The notes under the pieces are model-generated. The model did not search any database. It saw only the letters and a program-made list of their open reading frames with translations, and was not told where the DNA came from. Position numbers and translations under genes: made by a program. From an uncultured Anaerolineae bacterium (GTDB taxonomy: Bacteria > Chloroflexota > Anaerolineae > Anaerolineales > Villigracilaceae), in assembly GCA_903854805.1 (NCBI GenBank), contig CAINXK010000423.1, forward strand, positions 1-21,101: a stretch of DNA of 21,101 bases, written 5' to 3'. Below, one piece after another: positions 1 through 7,137 of this stretch. Numbering within the stretch: position 1 is the stretch's first letter; every line of letters starts with the position of its first letter.

Positions 1-921
1 ATCGATGCCTTGTACGCCGAACTGGGTGTGAGCGACCCATACGGCGCCTACGCAGACCTCGGACAGGATGCGGTCTTGATGCCGTCCCAATCCCCGGCTG
101 AGAGCAATGCCTGGAAGAATGGTGTCGATGAATTGGGCCGAGGCTGGAAAGATGGGATGTATGCGGGCGGATTCCTGGACAACGCCGAGGACCTTGCACA
201 TTTTTCTCCGCCGCTCGCGCTTGCGCAGCGATTTTTTGACCCGCAGCGAGTAGCCGTACTTCGCCAGCGTTTCCCAGAGCATTGCCTATTCTTTGGCACG
301 CACATCGGCCCATTTATGAATTCGTATATGGCCATGGGGCTGGAGCGCTTCTGCCTACGAATTGCCGACGATCCGGTGTTCATCCATGCGCTGATGGAAG
401 CGCGCACGGAATGGTGCCTGGCAGTGTTTCAACGCGCGGTGGAATTGGGGGCCGAAGTGATCGTGATAGGCGACGATTCCGCGCATCACGCCAGCCCGAT
501 GATCTCTCCCAGGATGTGGCGCGAATTTGTACTACCCTACCATCGTCGGATCGTCGAGCGTCTGGCGGTTCCGGTCATCTGGCACAGCGATGGAAACATT
601 GCCAAGCTGCTACCCATGGCAGTCGAGGCAGGCTTCGCGGGAATTCATGGGCTGGAACCCTGGTCCATGTCACTTAGCGCGATCAAAGCCGAATATGCCG
701 GCAGACTGGCGTTGATCGGCAACGCGGATGTTCGCCTGTTGTGCAACCCTGATCTTGATCAGCTGCGGAAAGAAATGCGCCGCTGTGTGCAAGATGGTGG
801 AACAGATGGCTACATGTTTTCCTCCTGTAATAGTATATTTACTGGTATGAACCCTGCTGCCGCGCGAGAATTTTTCCGCTACCAGGCAGAACTCACCGAG
901 GCTGAAAGGAAATCGCCGTGA
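1..921 (+). CDS. URO-D family protein (uroporphyrinogen decarboxylase/corrinoid methyltransferase type), 5' partial
   Basis: The reading frame is open to the left edge, so the true start lies outside the window; the TTG at 10 is only the first possible start inside it. About 306 residues are present, against roughly 340-380 for the family. The C-terminal half has the URO-D barrel pattern: a WHSDGN stretch on one strand, a GIHGLEPW stretch, an LIGNADVRLL strand, and the C-terminal GYMFSSCNSIFTGM segment. Many non-haem members of this family are methyl-transferring proteins working with corrinoid or coenzyme proteins, and this divergent copy is more likely one of those than a true HemE. The substrate cannot be read from sequence. 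Its TGA overlaps the GTG start of the TetR-type gene, so the two are probably co-transcribed. Confidence 0.85.
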   Translation: MDALYAELGVSDPYGAYADLGQDAVLMPSQSPAESNAWKNGVDELGRGWKDGMYAGGFLDNAEDLAHFSPPLALAQRFFDPQRVAVLRQRFPEHCLFFGTHIGPFMNSYMAMGLERFCLRIADDPVFIHALMEARTEWCLAVFQRAVELGAEVIVIGDDSAHHASPMISPRMWREFVLPYHRRIVERLAVPVIWHSDGNIAKLLPMAVEAGFAGIHGLEPWSMSLSAIKAEYAGRLALIGNADVRLLCNPDLDQLRKEMRRCVQDGGTDGYMFSSCNSIFTGMNPAAAREFFRYQAELTEAERKSP

Positions 922-1538
922 CACCAAAAACAAGCAAACCCGACCAACCGACCTTCATTGAAGAAGCCCGTCGCAAGCAAATCATCGACGCGGCCCTGCT
1001 GACAATCGCCGACCAGGGATATACCCAGACATCCTTTGCTGAAATTGCTAAAGGATTGGGCATTACCAAAGGCCTGATCGCCTATCATTTCAACGGCAAG
1101 CACGATTTGATCACATCGGCCATCCATACCATCTTGAACCAGCAGGGCGCCTACATCAAAGTCCAGGTCGATGCGCAGGTTCAGGCAGCAGACAAACTGC
1201 GCGTCTATATTGAAGCCAGCTTTGAATACATTGAGCAGAACCGTCCGCATTTTGTGGCGTTGGTCGATCTTTGGGGCAGCTTTACCTCTGCCGAGGAAAA
1301 AAAGGCCTTCAACCAGTCGTCGTATGACCCATGCCGCGCGCACTTGCAGAAAATATTCCGGATTGGGCAGGAGCGAGCTGAATTTGGGGGCTTTAGTCCA
1401 CAGACGATGTCGGCAATGATCCAGGGCGCCATTGACGGTGTCATGCTGCAATGGGTGTTTGCGCCGGATGCAGTGGATTTGAAAGCTGCTTCAAGAGAAT
1501 TGACAGAAATATTTATCTGGCGCGTGACAAAAAGATAA
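918..1538 (+). CDS. TetR/AcrR family transcriptional regulator
   Basis: This 206-residue protein is of normal TetR length. It starts at a GTG that overlaps the previous stop (GTGA). Residues about 14-60 form the N-terminal DNA-binding domain: an RRKQIIDAAL helix, then the helix-turn-helix with TSFAEIAKGLGITKG and the family-typical YHFNGKHDLI ending. The remaining 140 residues are the ligand-binding and dimerisation domain, which is not conserved enough to name a ligand. It lies inside the operon, between the URO-D-type gene and the CoA ligase gene, so it probably controls this operon in response to a substrate or acyl-CoA-like intermediate. That role is inferred from position. No operator is visible because the operon promoter lies outside the window. 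Confidence 0.92.
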   Translation: MTPKTSKPDQPTFIEEARRKQIIDAALLTIADQGYTQTSFAEIAKGLGITKGLIAYHFNGKHDLITSAIHTILNQQGAYIKVQVDAQVQAADKLRVYIEASFEYIEQNRPHFVALVDLWGSFTSAEEKKAFNQSSYDPCRAHLQKIFRIGQERAEFGGFSPQTMSAMIQGAIDGVMLQWVFAPDAVDLKAASRELTEIFIWRVTKR

Positions 1539-1558
1539 GTACATCAAGGAGGCAGCCA

Positions 1559-3106
1559 ATGGAGTGGCACAGTATTGGTCACTTATTAGATGAAGCTTCG
1601 CAGCGTTTTGGTACCCAACCATTATTCGTTTTTGAAGGCCAATCGCTTTCGTTTGTCCAGGTGAATCTCAAGGTTAATCAAAGCGCCAACAGCTTAAGAT
1701 CGTCTGGCGTAACCAAAGGCAAGCGGGTTGCTGTCATGCTGCCAAACGGCATTGATTTCCCCATCACCTGGTTTGCTCTGGCAAAACTGGGCGCGGTGAT
1801 CGTGCCAATTAATATAAATTATCACGATCGCGACCTGGCTTACACACTGAACGACTCGCAGGCTGGTTTTTTCATCATCCACAACCAATATCTGCCGCAG
1901 TGGCAGCGGGTGCGCGAACATATATCTGCAGTGCGAGAAATTTTTATCATTGGCAGCGATACGGACTTCAGCCAGAGAGCCGAGCAAGCTTCGGCTGTCT
2001 TTAACGGGCCCGATATCGGTCCAGATGATCTTGTCAACATCCAATATACTTCTGGCACAACCGGATTCCCCAAGGGCTGTATGTTGACGCACGATTATTG
2101 GTTAAGAGTCGGCCAGATCGCCGCAGAATATTTTGAGTTAGAGCCAGGCGAAGTCAACCTGACAGCCCAACCCTTCTATTATATGGATCCTCAGTGGAAC
2201 GCGATTGCCTGCCTGATAGGCGGGGCGCGCTTGGTGATCCTGCCGCGTTTTTCGCCTTCACATTTCTGGCAGACGCTGATCGAACACAAGGTGACGGTGC
2301 TTTACCTGATTGGCACCATGCCTTTCTTTCTGCTTAAACAAGATGAACAACCTGCGCTCGAGCATGGGCACCACCTGCGAGTGATCCTTTGTTCGGGTAT
2401 TCATCCTAAATTCCACGCAGAATTTGAACGGCGTTGGGGAGTACCCTGGCGCGAAGCCTATGGCATGACCGAAACCGGGGTAGACCTGATAGTGCCGCTT
2501 GATGATGCTGAAAGTGTGGGCAGCGGCGCGATGGGCAAACCGATCGCTTCCAAGCGAGTTCGCGTGGTGAATGCTGAAGGGCAGGATGTGTTGGATGGGC
2601 AAGTTGGAGAGCTGTTGATCAGCGGCAAGCCCATGATGCTCGGTTACTGGAATAATCCAACTGCAACCGCCGAAACCCTGATCGATGGCTGGCTGCATAC
2701 CGGTGATCTGGTCTCCAGGGATGAGCGTGGTTACTATCACTGGCAGGCTCGCTTGAAGGATACCATTCGACGCGCTGGCGAAAATATTGCAGCGGTGGAA
2801 GTGGAGAGTGTCTTGCTGGAACATCCGGCTGTGCACGCTGTCGCGGTTGTACCTGTGCCGGATGAATTGCGCGGACAGGAAGTCAAGGCCTATATTGCCC
2901 TGCGCCCAGAGTATGCGCCTGATCCCGAGGCAATCCTGGATTACGCGCGCGAGCAGCTGGCCTACTTCAAAGTGCCGCGCTATGTTGAATTTGTAGACGA
3001 TTTGCCACGCACAGCCTCCGAACGGGTAGAGAAGCATAAATTGATAAATAACAAACCTGATTTGCGCATCGGAAGTTATGATGCCGTGGATAAAGTCTGG
3101 AGATGA
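1559..3106 (+). CDS. AMP-forming acyl-CoA ligase, CaiC-like
   Basis: This 515-residue member of the ANL (acyl-CoA synthetase) superfamily would activate a carboxylic acid through an acyl-AMP and transfer it to CoA in the cytosol. The P-loop YTSGTTGFPKG is at about 163-173, YGMTETG follows, then GWLHTGDL, and RAGENIAAVEVE marks the hinge to the C-terminal domain. The overall pattern resembles crotonobetaine/carnitine-CoA ligases, but substrate cannot be assigned. The start at 1559 is chosen because AAGGAGG lies at 1546-1552, six bases upstream; the frame is open 36 codons further upstream but has no such site there and would overlap the regulator gene. The C-terminal PRTASERVEK has Arg where many relatives have the catalytic Lys (PRTxSGK); a Lys follows three residues later, at about 492. 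Confidence 0.9.
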   Translation: MEWHSIGHLLDEASQRFGTQPLFVFEGQSLSFVQVNLKVNQSANSLRSSGVTKGKRVAVMLPNGIDFPITWFALAKLGAVIVPININYHDRDLAYTLNDSQAGFFIIHNQYLPQWQRVREHISAVREIFIIGSDTDFSQRAEQASAVFNGPDIGPDDLVNIQYTSGTTGFPKGCMLTHDYWLRVGQIAAEYFELEPGEVNLTAQPFYYMDPQWNAIACLIGGARLVILPRFSPSHFWQTLIEHKVTVLYLIGTMPFFLLKQDEQPALEHGHHLRVILCSGIHPKFHAEFERRWGVPWREAYGMTETGVDLIVPLDDAESVGSGAMGKPIASKRVRVVNAEGQDVLDGQVGELLISGKPMMLGYWNNPTATAETLIDGWLHTGDLVSRDERGYYHWQARLKDTIRRAGENIAAVEVESVLLEHPAVHAVAVVPVPDELRGQEVKAYIALRPEYAPDPEAILDYAREQLAYFKVPRYVEFVDDLPRTASERVEKHKLINNKPDLRIGSYDAVDKVWR

Positions 3107-3111
3107 TGAGG

Positions 3112-4557
3112 ATGAACACACAACAATTAAATGAAACAATTGCCAAGACCCTGGCTGCTTGGAATATTCCTGGTGCGGCAGTGGCCGTCATTCAGGGCGA
3201 CGAAGAATTCATCCAGGGTTTCGGCGCTCGCGAGGCGGGCAAGCCCGGAGACGTGGATGCTGACACCCTCTTCGCGATTGGTTCCACCACCAAAGCTTTC
3301 ACCGCTGCACTGATCGGCATACTGGTGGACGAAGGCAGCTTGGGATGGGATGATCTGGTAATCAAACACATCCCCGATTTTGAACTCTACGATCCGTGGA
3401 TTACACAACATGTTACAGTGCGAGACCTACTCTGTCATCGTCTCGGTCTTGAACGGGCCCAACGTCTTTATTATCATCAAGGCTACACGCAGCGCGACCT
3501 GATGCGCCGCATGAAGTACCTGCGGCCAACCGCAGGCTTCCGCACCCAGTTCCAGTACGCAAACCAACAGTTTGGCGTGGCCGGTTTGCTAATCGAAGCA
3601 GTGACAGGCCAAACCTGGGACGATTTCATTAACTTCCACCTGTTTCTGCCACTTGGCATGACTCGTTCAGTAAGCAGTTACGATCAGATCGGCGACTTTA
3701 CAAATGTCGCCAGCCCGCATGCCGTTTTGGATGAGAGTTATCCGGCAGGTGTGCGCTTCCTTGGAGAGCCAGAATCGATCCCGTGGTACAAACTCAGCCA
3801 TGAACCCGCCGGCTCAATTCATACCTCCGCTAATGATCTGGCCCGCTGGCTGCGTGCCCTGCTCGCTGGCGGGGCGCCTGTGCTGCAGCCGGCAGCTTTC
3901 AAAGAAATAACCACACCACAAATGCTGATGCAAGATTTGATGAATTCTGAGCTGGCCCCTCTCTATGCTCTTCAGCCCGCCACCCGCTTCTGGACATATG
4001 GTCTTGGCTGGTGGGTCATGGATTACCATGGCGAAAAGGTGCTCATGCACGGTGGTCAGATGCCGGGTTTCAACTCCGCGCTGGCCTTCTTCCCGGAGCG
4101 CAGGATGGGGCTGGCGATAACAGTCAACTTGCACCAGACTCTGGCACATGCCGCGCTTTTCTACGCAATTTCGGATATCCTGCTCGAGAAACAAGGCCGA
4201 GACTGGTCAGCCGAATTTCAGATGGTGGCGCAAAGCTACATGGCCGAAGTGAAAAGCGGAGTAGACCAGTTTTTGCTTGGACGGGAACAGCTTTCGCTTT
4301 CCACCCAAAAACTGGCAAGCTTTGCCGGAACTTTTTCCAATGAAATCTTTGGCGAAATTCTGCTAACAGTCAACGCCAGTGGGCTCAAGCTTGCCTATGG
4401 AAACCTGGTTGCAAGCCTGGAACCTTTCAAAGCGGATACCTTTATAGCCCATTGGAATTTAAAAGGCCTGCAAGATGATACGATCGTCGTTTTTAGCTCC
4501 GATGCAAAGAGTCTGACCCTGGTCAATGACCGGGCTGAGTACAGGAGAATCGCATGA
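3112..4557 (+). CDS. Serine hydrolase of the beta-lactamase class C/esterase family
   Basis: This 481-residue protein has the penicillin-binding-protein fold with all three active-site motifs: SxxK at S58-T-T-K61, YAN at 149-151, and HGG at about 313, which replaces the KTG box as in many esterase and D-aminopeptidase relatives. The last 110 residues look like the beta-rich C-terminal domain often attached to this family. No signal peptide is evident, so it is probably cytosolic. Such proteins hydrolyse D-peptides, esters or amides rather than beta-lactams. Three in-frame ATGs (3103, 3106, 3112) lie at the start; GGAG at 3099-3102 has usable spacing only for 3112, while 3103 would overlap the ligase stop as ATGA. 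Position beside a dipeptidase suggests amide or peptide hydrolysis (inference). Confidence 0.88.
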   Translation: MNTQQLNETIAKTLAAWNIPGAAVAVIQGDEEFIQGFGAREAGKPGDVDADTLFAIGSTTKAFTAALIGILVDEGSLGWDDLVIKHIPDFELYDPWITQHVTVRDLLCHRLGLERAQRLYYHQGYTQRDLMRRMKYLRPTAGFRTQFQYANQQFGVAGLLIEAVTGQTWDDFINFHLFLPLGMTRSVSSYDQIGDFTNVASPHAVLDESYPAGVRFLGEPESIPWYKLSHEPAGSIHTSANDLARWLRALLAGGAPVLQPAAFKEITTPQMLMQDLMNSELAPLYALQPATRFWTYGLGWWVMDYHGEKVLMHGGQMPGFNSALAFFPERRMGLAITVNLHQTLAHAALFYAISDILLEKQGRDWSAEFQMVAQSYMAEVKSGVDQFLLGREQLSLSTQKLASFAGTFSNEIFGEILLTVNASGLKLAYGNLVASLEPFKADTFIAHWNLKGLQDDTIVVFSSDAKSLTLVNDRAEYRRIA

Positions 4558-5987
4558 ATTCCACCGAACTGATCCTGAAACGCTTTGAACAAGTTTCCGC
4601 CATCCCACGCGGTACGAAAAATGAAGCCGGCATACGCGCTTGGCTTCAAGAATGGGCAGGTTCACGTGGATTGGCCACAAAGGTGGATGCTCCTGGCAAC
4701 CTGGTCATTCAGGTACCAGCCAGCGCCGGAGCTGAGAACCTTCCGGTGCTGATCCTGCAAGGCCACCTGGACATGGTTTGCCAGAAGACACTCGAGTCGC
4801 CGCATGATTTTACCCGCGACCCAATCATCCTTATTCGCAATGGTGATTGGATCAAAGCAGATCAGACCACACTGGGAGCTGATAATGGCATCGCCATTGC
4901 TTTGATGATGGCGTTGGTGGAAGATGAAGCCAGTATTCACCCTGCACTGGAGTTGCTATTTACGGTCGAAGAAGAGCTGGGTGTCACCGGGGCAGATAAT
5001 CTCGAGCCTTTCATGCTAACCGGGAAGACACTGCTCAATCTGGATTCGGAAGAGGAAGGCGTATTTACGGTGGGTTGCGCGGGCGGTGGCAGTGTTTTCA
5101 TCACCCTGCCTGTCACCTGGGAACCTCAATCCGTGGATGAAGTCGCTTTTGAATTAAGGGTAGGCGGGTTGCAGGGTGGCCATTCTGGCGGAGACATCAA
5201 CAAGCACCGCGCCAACGCAAACAAATTGATCGCGCGTGTACTCGATTCCCTTCAGTCCAAGATTCCCATCCGGCTATCCAGCCTGAACGGTGGCACCGCC
5301 CGCAACGCCATTCCTCGCGATGCGGAAGCGTTTTTTACCTGCCCGAAGGATGCAGTTGTGGCATGCCAGGAGAATTTTTCCGGCATCCTGAAAGTCATCC
5401 AGGCTGAACACGCTAACCTGGAACTTGGATTGTCAATTACGTTAACGCAAAAAAGTGCCCAGCCTATTCACGTGATTAGCCAATCTGAAACAACGGCCGC
5501 CATCCGACTGCTGGTTGCCCTTCCACAGGGTGTTGCTGCCATGTCCGCAGAAATACCCGGATTTATTGAAACATCAAACAATATCGGGATTGTGAACCTG
5601 AAAGCAGACGGGTTATTCATCGTTTCGAACCATCGCAGCTCGGTATATTCCAGGCTGGAAGAAATCACAAGCCGAGTCGAGGCGATAGCCTGGTTGGCCG
5701 GAGCCCTGACTGAACGAACGAAGATCTTTGCGCCATGGCAGCCAAACATGGATTCGCATCTGCTGAAAAAATGCACTGCTGTTTACAAATCTGTATTTGG
5801 GGTGGAGCCAATATTCCATCTTTCGCACGGTGGGCTCGAATGTGGCTTGATCAGTGACCGATGTGGCGGGCTGGACACAATTTCGCTTGGCCCAACCATC
5901 GAAAACCCACACTCACCGGACGAAAGGTTGTTTGTCCCTTCCCTATCGAACACCTGGACCTTTTTGACAGCGCTGCTCAAATATTAA
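4554..5987 (+). CDS. pepD: M20 family aminoacyl-histidine/Xaa dipeptidase (PepD-like)
   Basis: This 477-residue protein matches the length of bacterial PepD, a cytosolic zinc dipeptidase that cleaves unspecific dipeptides including Xaa-His. Zinc and catalytic motifs are all visible: GHLDMV with H71 and D73, LGADNG with the bridging D110, TVEEELG with the catalytic and ligand glutamates at about 139-140, LNLDSEEEG with a ligand Asp, and a C-terminal HGGLECG histidine. The dimerisation domain begins with GGHSGGDI. The start overlaps the previous stop as ATGA, showing tight translational coupling. The gene is the last intact one of the operon. The gene name is given for family resemblance; substrate range is not visible. 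Confidence 0.93.
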   Translation: MNSTELILKRFEQVSAIPRGTKNEAGIRAWLQEWAGSRGLATKVDAPGNLVIQVPASAGAENLPVLILQGHLDMVCQKTLESPHDFTRDPIILIRNGDWIKADQTTLGADNGIAIALMMALVEDEASIHPALELLFTVEEELGVTGADNLEPFMLTGKTLLNLDSEEEGVFTVGCAGGGSVFITLPVTWEPQSVDEVAFELRVGGLQGGHSGGDINKHRANANKLIARVLDSLQSKIPIRLSSLNGGTARNAIPRDAEAFFTCPKDAVVACQENFSGILKVIQAEHANLELGLSITLTQKSAQPIHVISQSETTAAIRLLVALPQGVAAMSAEIPGFIETSNNIGIVNLKADGLFIVSNHRSSVYSRLEEITSRVEAIAWLAGALTERTKIFAPWQPNMDSHLLKKCTAVYKSVFGVEPIFHLSHGGLECGLISDRCGGLDTISLGPTIENPHSPDERLFVPSLSNTWTFLTALLKY

Positions 5988-6030
5988 TTCCAACCCAGCC
6001 CGTTACCTCCCCTCTTCCAATGGAGGCATA

Positions 6031-6500
6031 TTGCTTTCCATTCTTTTCAGCCTTGCTTCTGCGGATACTTGGGGTATCGGCGATTTTGCCGGCAGACTGA
6101 TCAGCCGTCGTCTGCTAGCGTGGCTGGGTTGGGTAGTTATTTTATCCTGGTCAATCAGGGCAGTCAGACAAGTGTATTGGCATCACTACTGGCGGTGCGC
6201 ACAACCGGCACATTGGCGCTCTTGATTTTCGCATTCCTGAATAAACAATTGTAGTTCCCCACGCGAACGATCTGGATAATTTTAGTCATCAGCACGGTTT
6301 TTGATATCAGCGGCAGCCTATTTTACATTCTTGCCGGGCAATCTGGACGGATGGATATTGCCGCCCTGCTCGGCTCACTTTACTGCGGGGCAACAGCTTT
6401 GCTGGCTGGGTATTTTGCGGGAAAACTTCAGCCAAATCCAGTGAATAGGAACTCTCATCATGTTTGTGGCGATACTATTGATAGCAAAATAATGCTGTAA
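6031..6500 (+). pseudogene. Degraded EamA (DMT superfamily) transporter gene
   Basis: A normal start survives: GGAGG at 6022-6026 is followed after four bases by TTG at 6031. The first frame reads LSILFSLASADTWGIGDFAG, the first membrane helix of an EamA transporter. The similarity then moves to another frame near 6105-6125, continuing with GSYFILVNQGSQTSV and then VRTTGTLALLIFAFL, which look like the second EamA repeat. That frame is broken by an in-frame TAG at 6252-6254. It carries on in the same frame with VISTVFDISGSLFYILAGQ and DIAALLGSLYCGATALLAG up to TAA at 6498-6500. About 155 codons remain of the usual 290 or so, and the bulk of the first repeat is missing at the frame change. A functional transporter is very unlikely. 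It was probably once the last gene of the upstream operon. Confidence 0.8.
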
Positions 6501-6787
6501 ACAAGCTGATAAACCTCATCTAAAAACTATCGAACTGCCGATGATACCACGTCAATATCAGCGCGCAATTATCATTTTTCGCAGAGCTTTATGTCCTAGA
6601 CGGCTCGATCAGTGACAGAAACAACACTTGTTTTTATTCCAACAGGCTGCATGTCGTGAATGAAACATGCTTTCTTGGTATTTTTCCTGTCAACCTGTCC
6701 AATTCCTATTTCCAAGCAATACCTATCACCCCATCCAGGATACTGGATGGAATGCCATATCATGTCAGGTCATTAAATAAAGTATTT
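6501..6787. other. Intergenic region between convergent operons
   Basis: No coding sequence is convincing here. It is the meeting point of the + strand metabolic operon and the - strand CHAT operon. Two small hairpins are visible: GCATGT/ACATGC at 6649-6654 and 6665-6670, followed by TTTCTTGG, which could weakly terminate + strand transcription; and the perfect stem at 6731-6750. The sequence is AT-rich and has no recognisable protein remnants beyond the pseudogene. Confidence 0.5.
6731..6750. repeat. Perfect 8-bp inverted repeat with GATA loop
   Basis: CCATCCAG at 6731-6738 and CTGGATGG at 6743-6750 form a perfect eight-base stem with a four-base loop. Neither strand shows a U-run after it, so it is not a standard terminator. 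It could act as an RNA 3'-end protecting hairpin for either convergent operon, or as a protein site. Confidence 0.5.
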
Positions 6788-6818
6788 ATGGGTAAATAAC
6801 TTGTGATTATTTGCCCAT
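6788..6818 (-). terminator. Hairpin overlapping the stop codon of the last gene of the CHAT operon
   Basis: The arms at 6788-6799 (ATGGGTAAATAA) and 6807-6818 (TTATTTGCCCAT) are complementary over 12 bases with one non-Watson-Crick pair, around a seven-base loop. On the - strand the 5' arm contains the stop codon TAA (6807-6809) of the small membrane protein gene, and the hairpin is followed by AAATACTTTATTT. This fits a transcription end or mRNA-stabilising hairpin for the - strand operon. The odd pair is U-G on the + strand RNA and C-A on the - strand RNA, so the + strand version would be slightly more stable. Confidence 0.5.
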
Positions 6819-7079
6819 GGCATCGCTGGCGCCGTCTTTACCGAATAATACCAACAAAACCACAAAATAAGCGAAGAAACCGATCGCCAGACCTATACAG
6901 TATGCCCCGAACAGAGGACCTTCCTTAAATAAGGCAGTGACAGCCGCCCCGCCGATTGCCGCAATAACGGCCGAAATATCAGCCAGGGTTGTAGCCTCGC
7001 TCTTACGGCGTAATGTGCGATAAGTTACCCAACCGATCACCAGTCCAAAAAAGCCCGCACCCCAAACACTGAGATCCAT
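6807..7079 (-). CDS. Small integral membrane protein, about three helices
   Basis: This 90-residue hydrophobic protein has a helix at about 3-20, a Gly/Ala-rich one at 33-52, and a strong one at 56-80. Between the first two is a basic patch (TYRTLRRKSEATT), so the first loop is probably cytoplasmic. The start is supported by AGGAGG at 7085-7090 on the - strand, five bases upstream. It is the last gene of the CHAT operon, 58 bases after the CBS-CHAT gene. No named family is recognised. Given its neighbours it might be a membrane-damaging effector, an immunity-like partner, or a membrane anchor for the CHAT protease; none of these can be decided from sequence. It contains no obvious protease site that stands out by eye. 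Confidence 0.82.
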   Translation of the reverse strand: MDLSVWGAGFFGLVIGWVTYRTLRRKSEATTLADISAVIAAIGGAAVTALFKEGPLFGAYCIGLAIGFFAYFVVLLVLFGKDGASDAMGK

Positions 7080-7137
7080 ACAAACCTCCTTTTTCTTTGT
7101 CTAACAGATTGGTCAATCAAGCCAAAAGAAAACCAGC

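Noticed and set aside
2258..3139. A 293-codon open frame on the - strand
   Set aside because: It is fully antisense to the CoA ligase, whose motifs are complete, and has no recognisable domain or start site.
7107..7118. GATTG/CAATC dyad between the CBS-CHAT and small membrane protein genes
   Set aside because: Five-base stem with a two-base loop is too short to be a terminator and common by chance.
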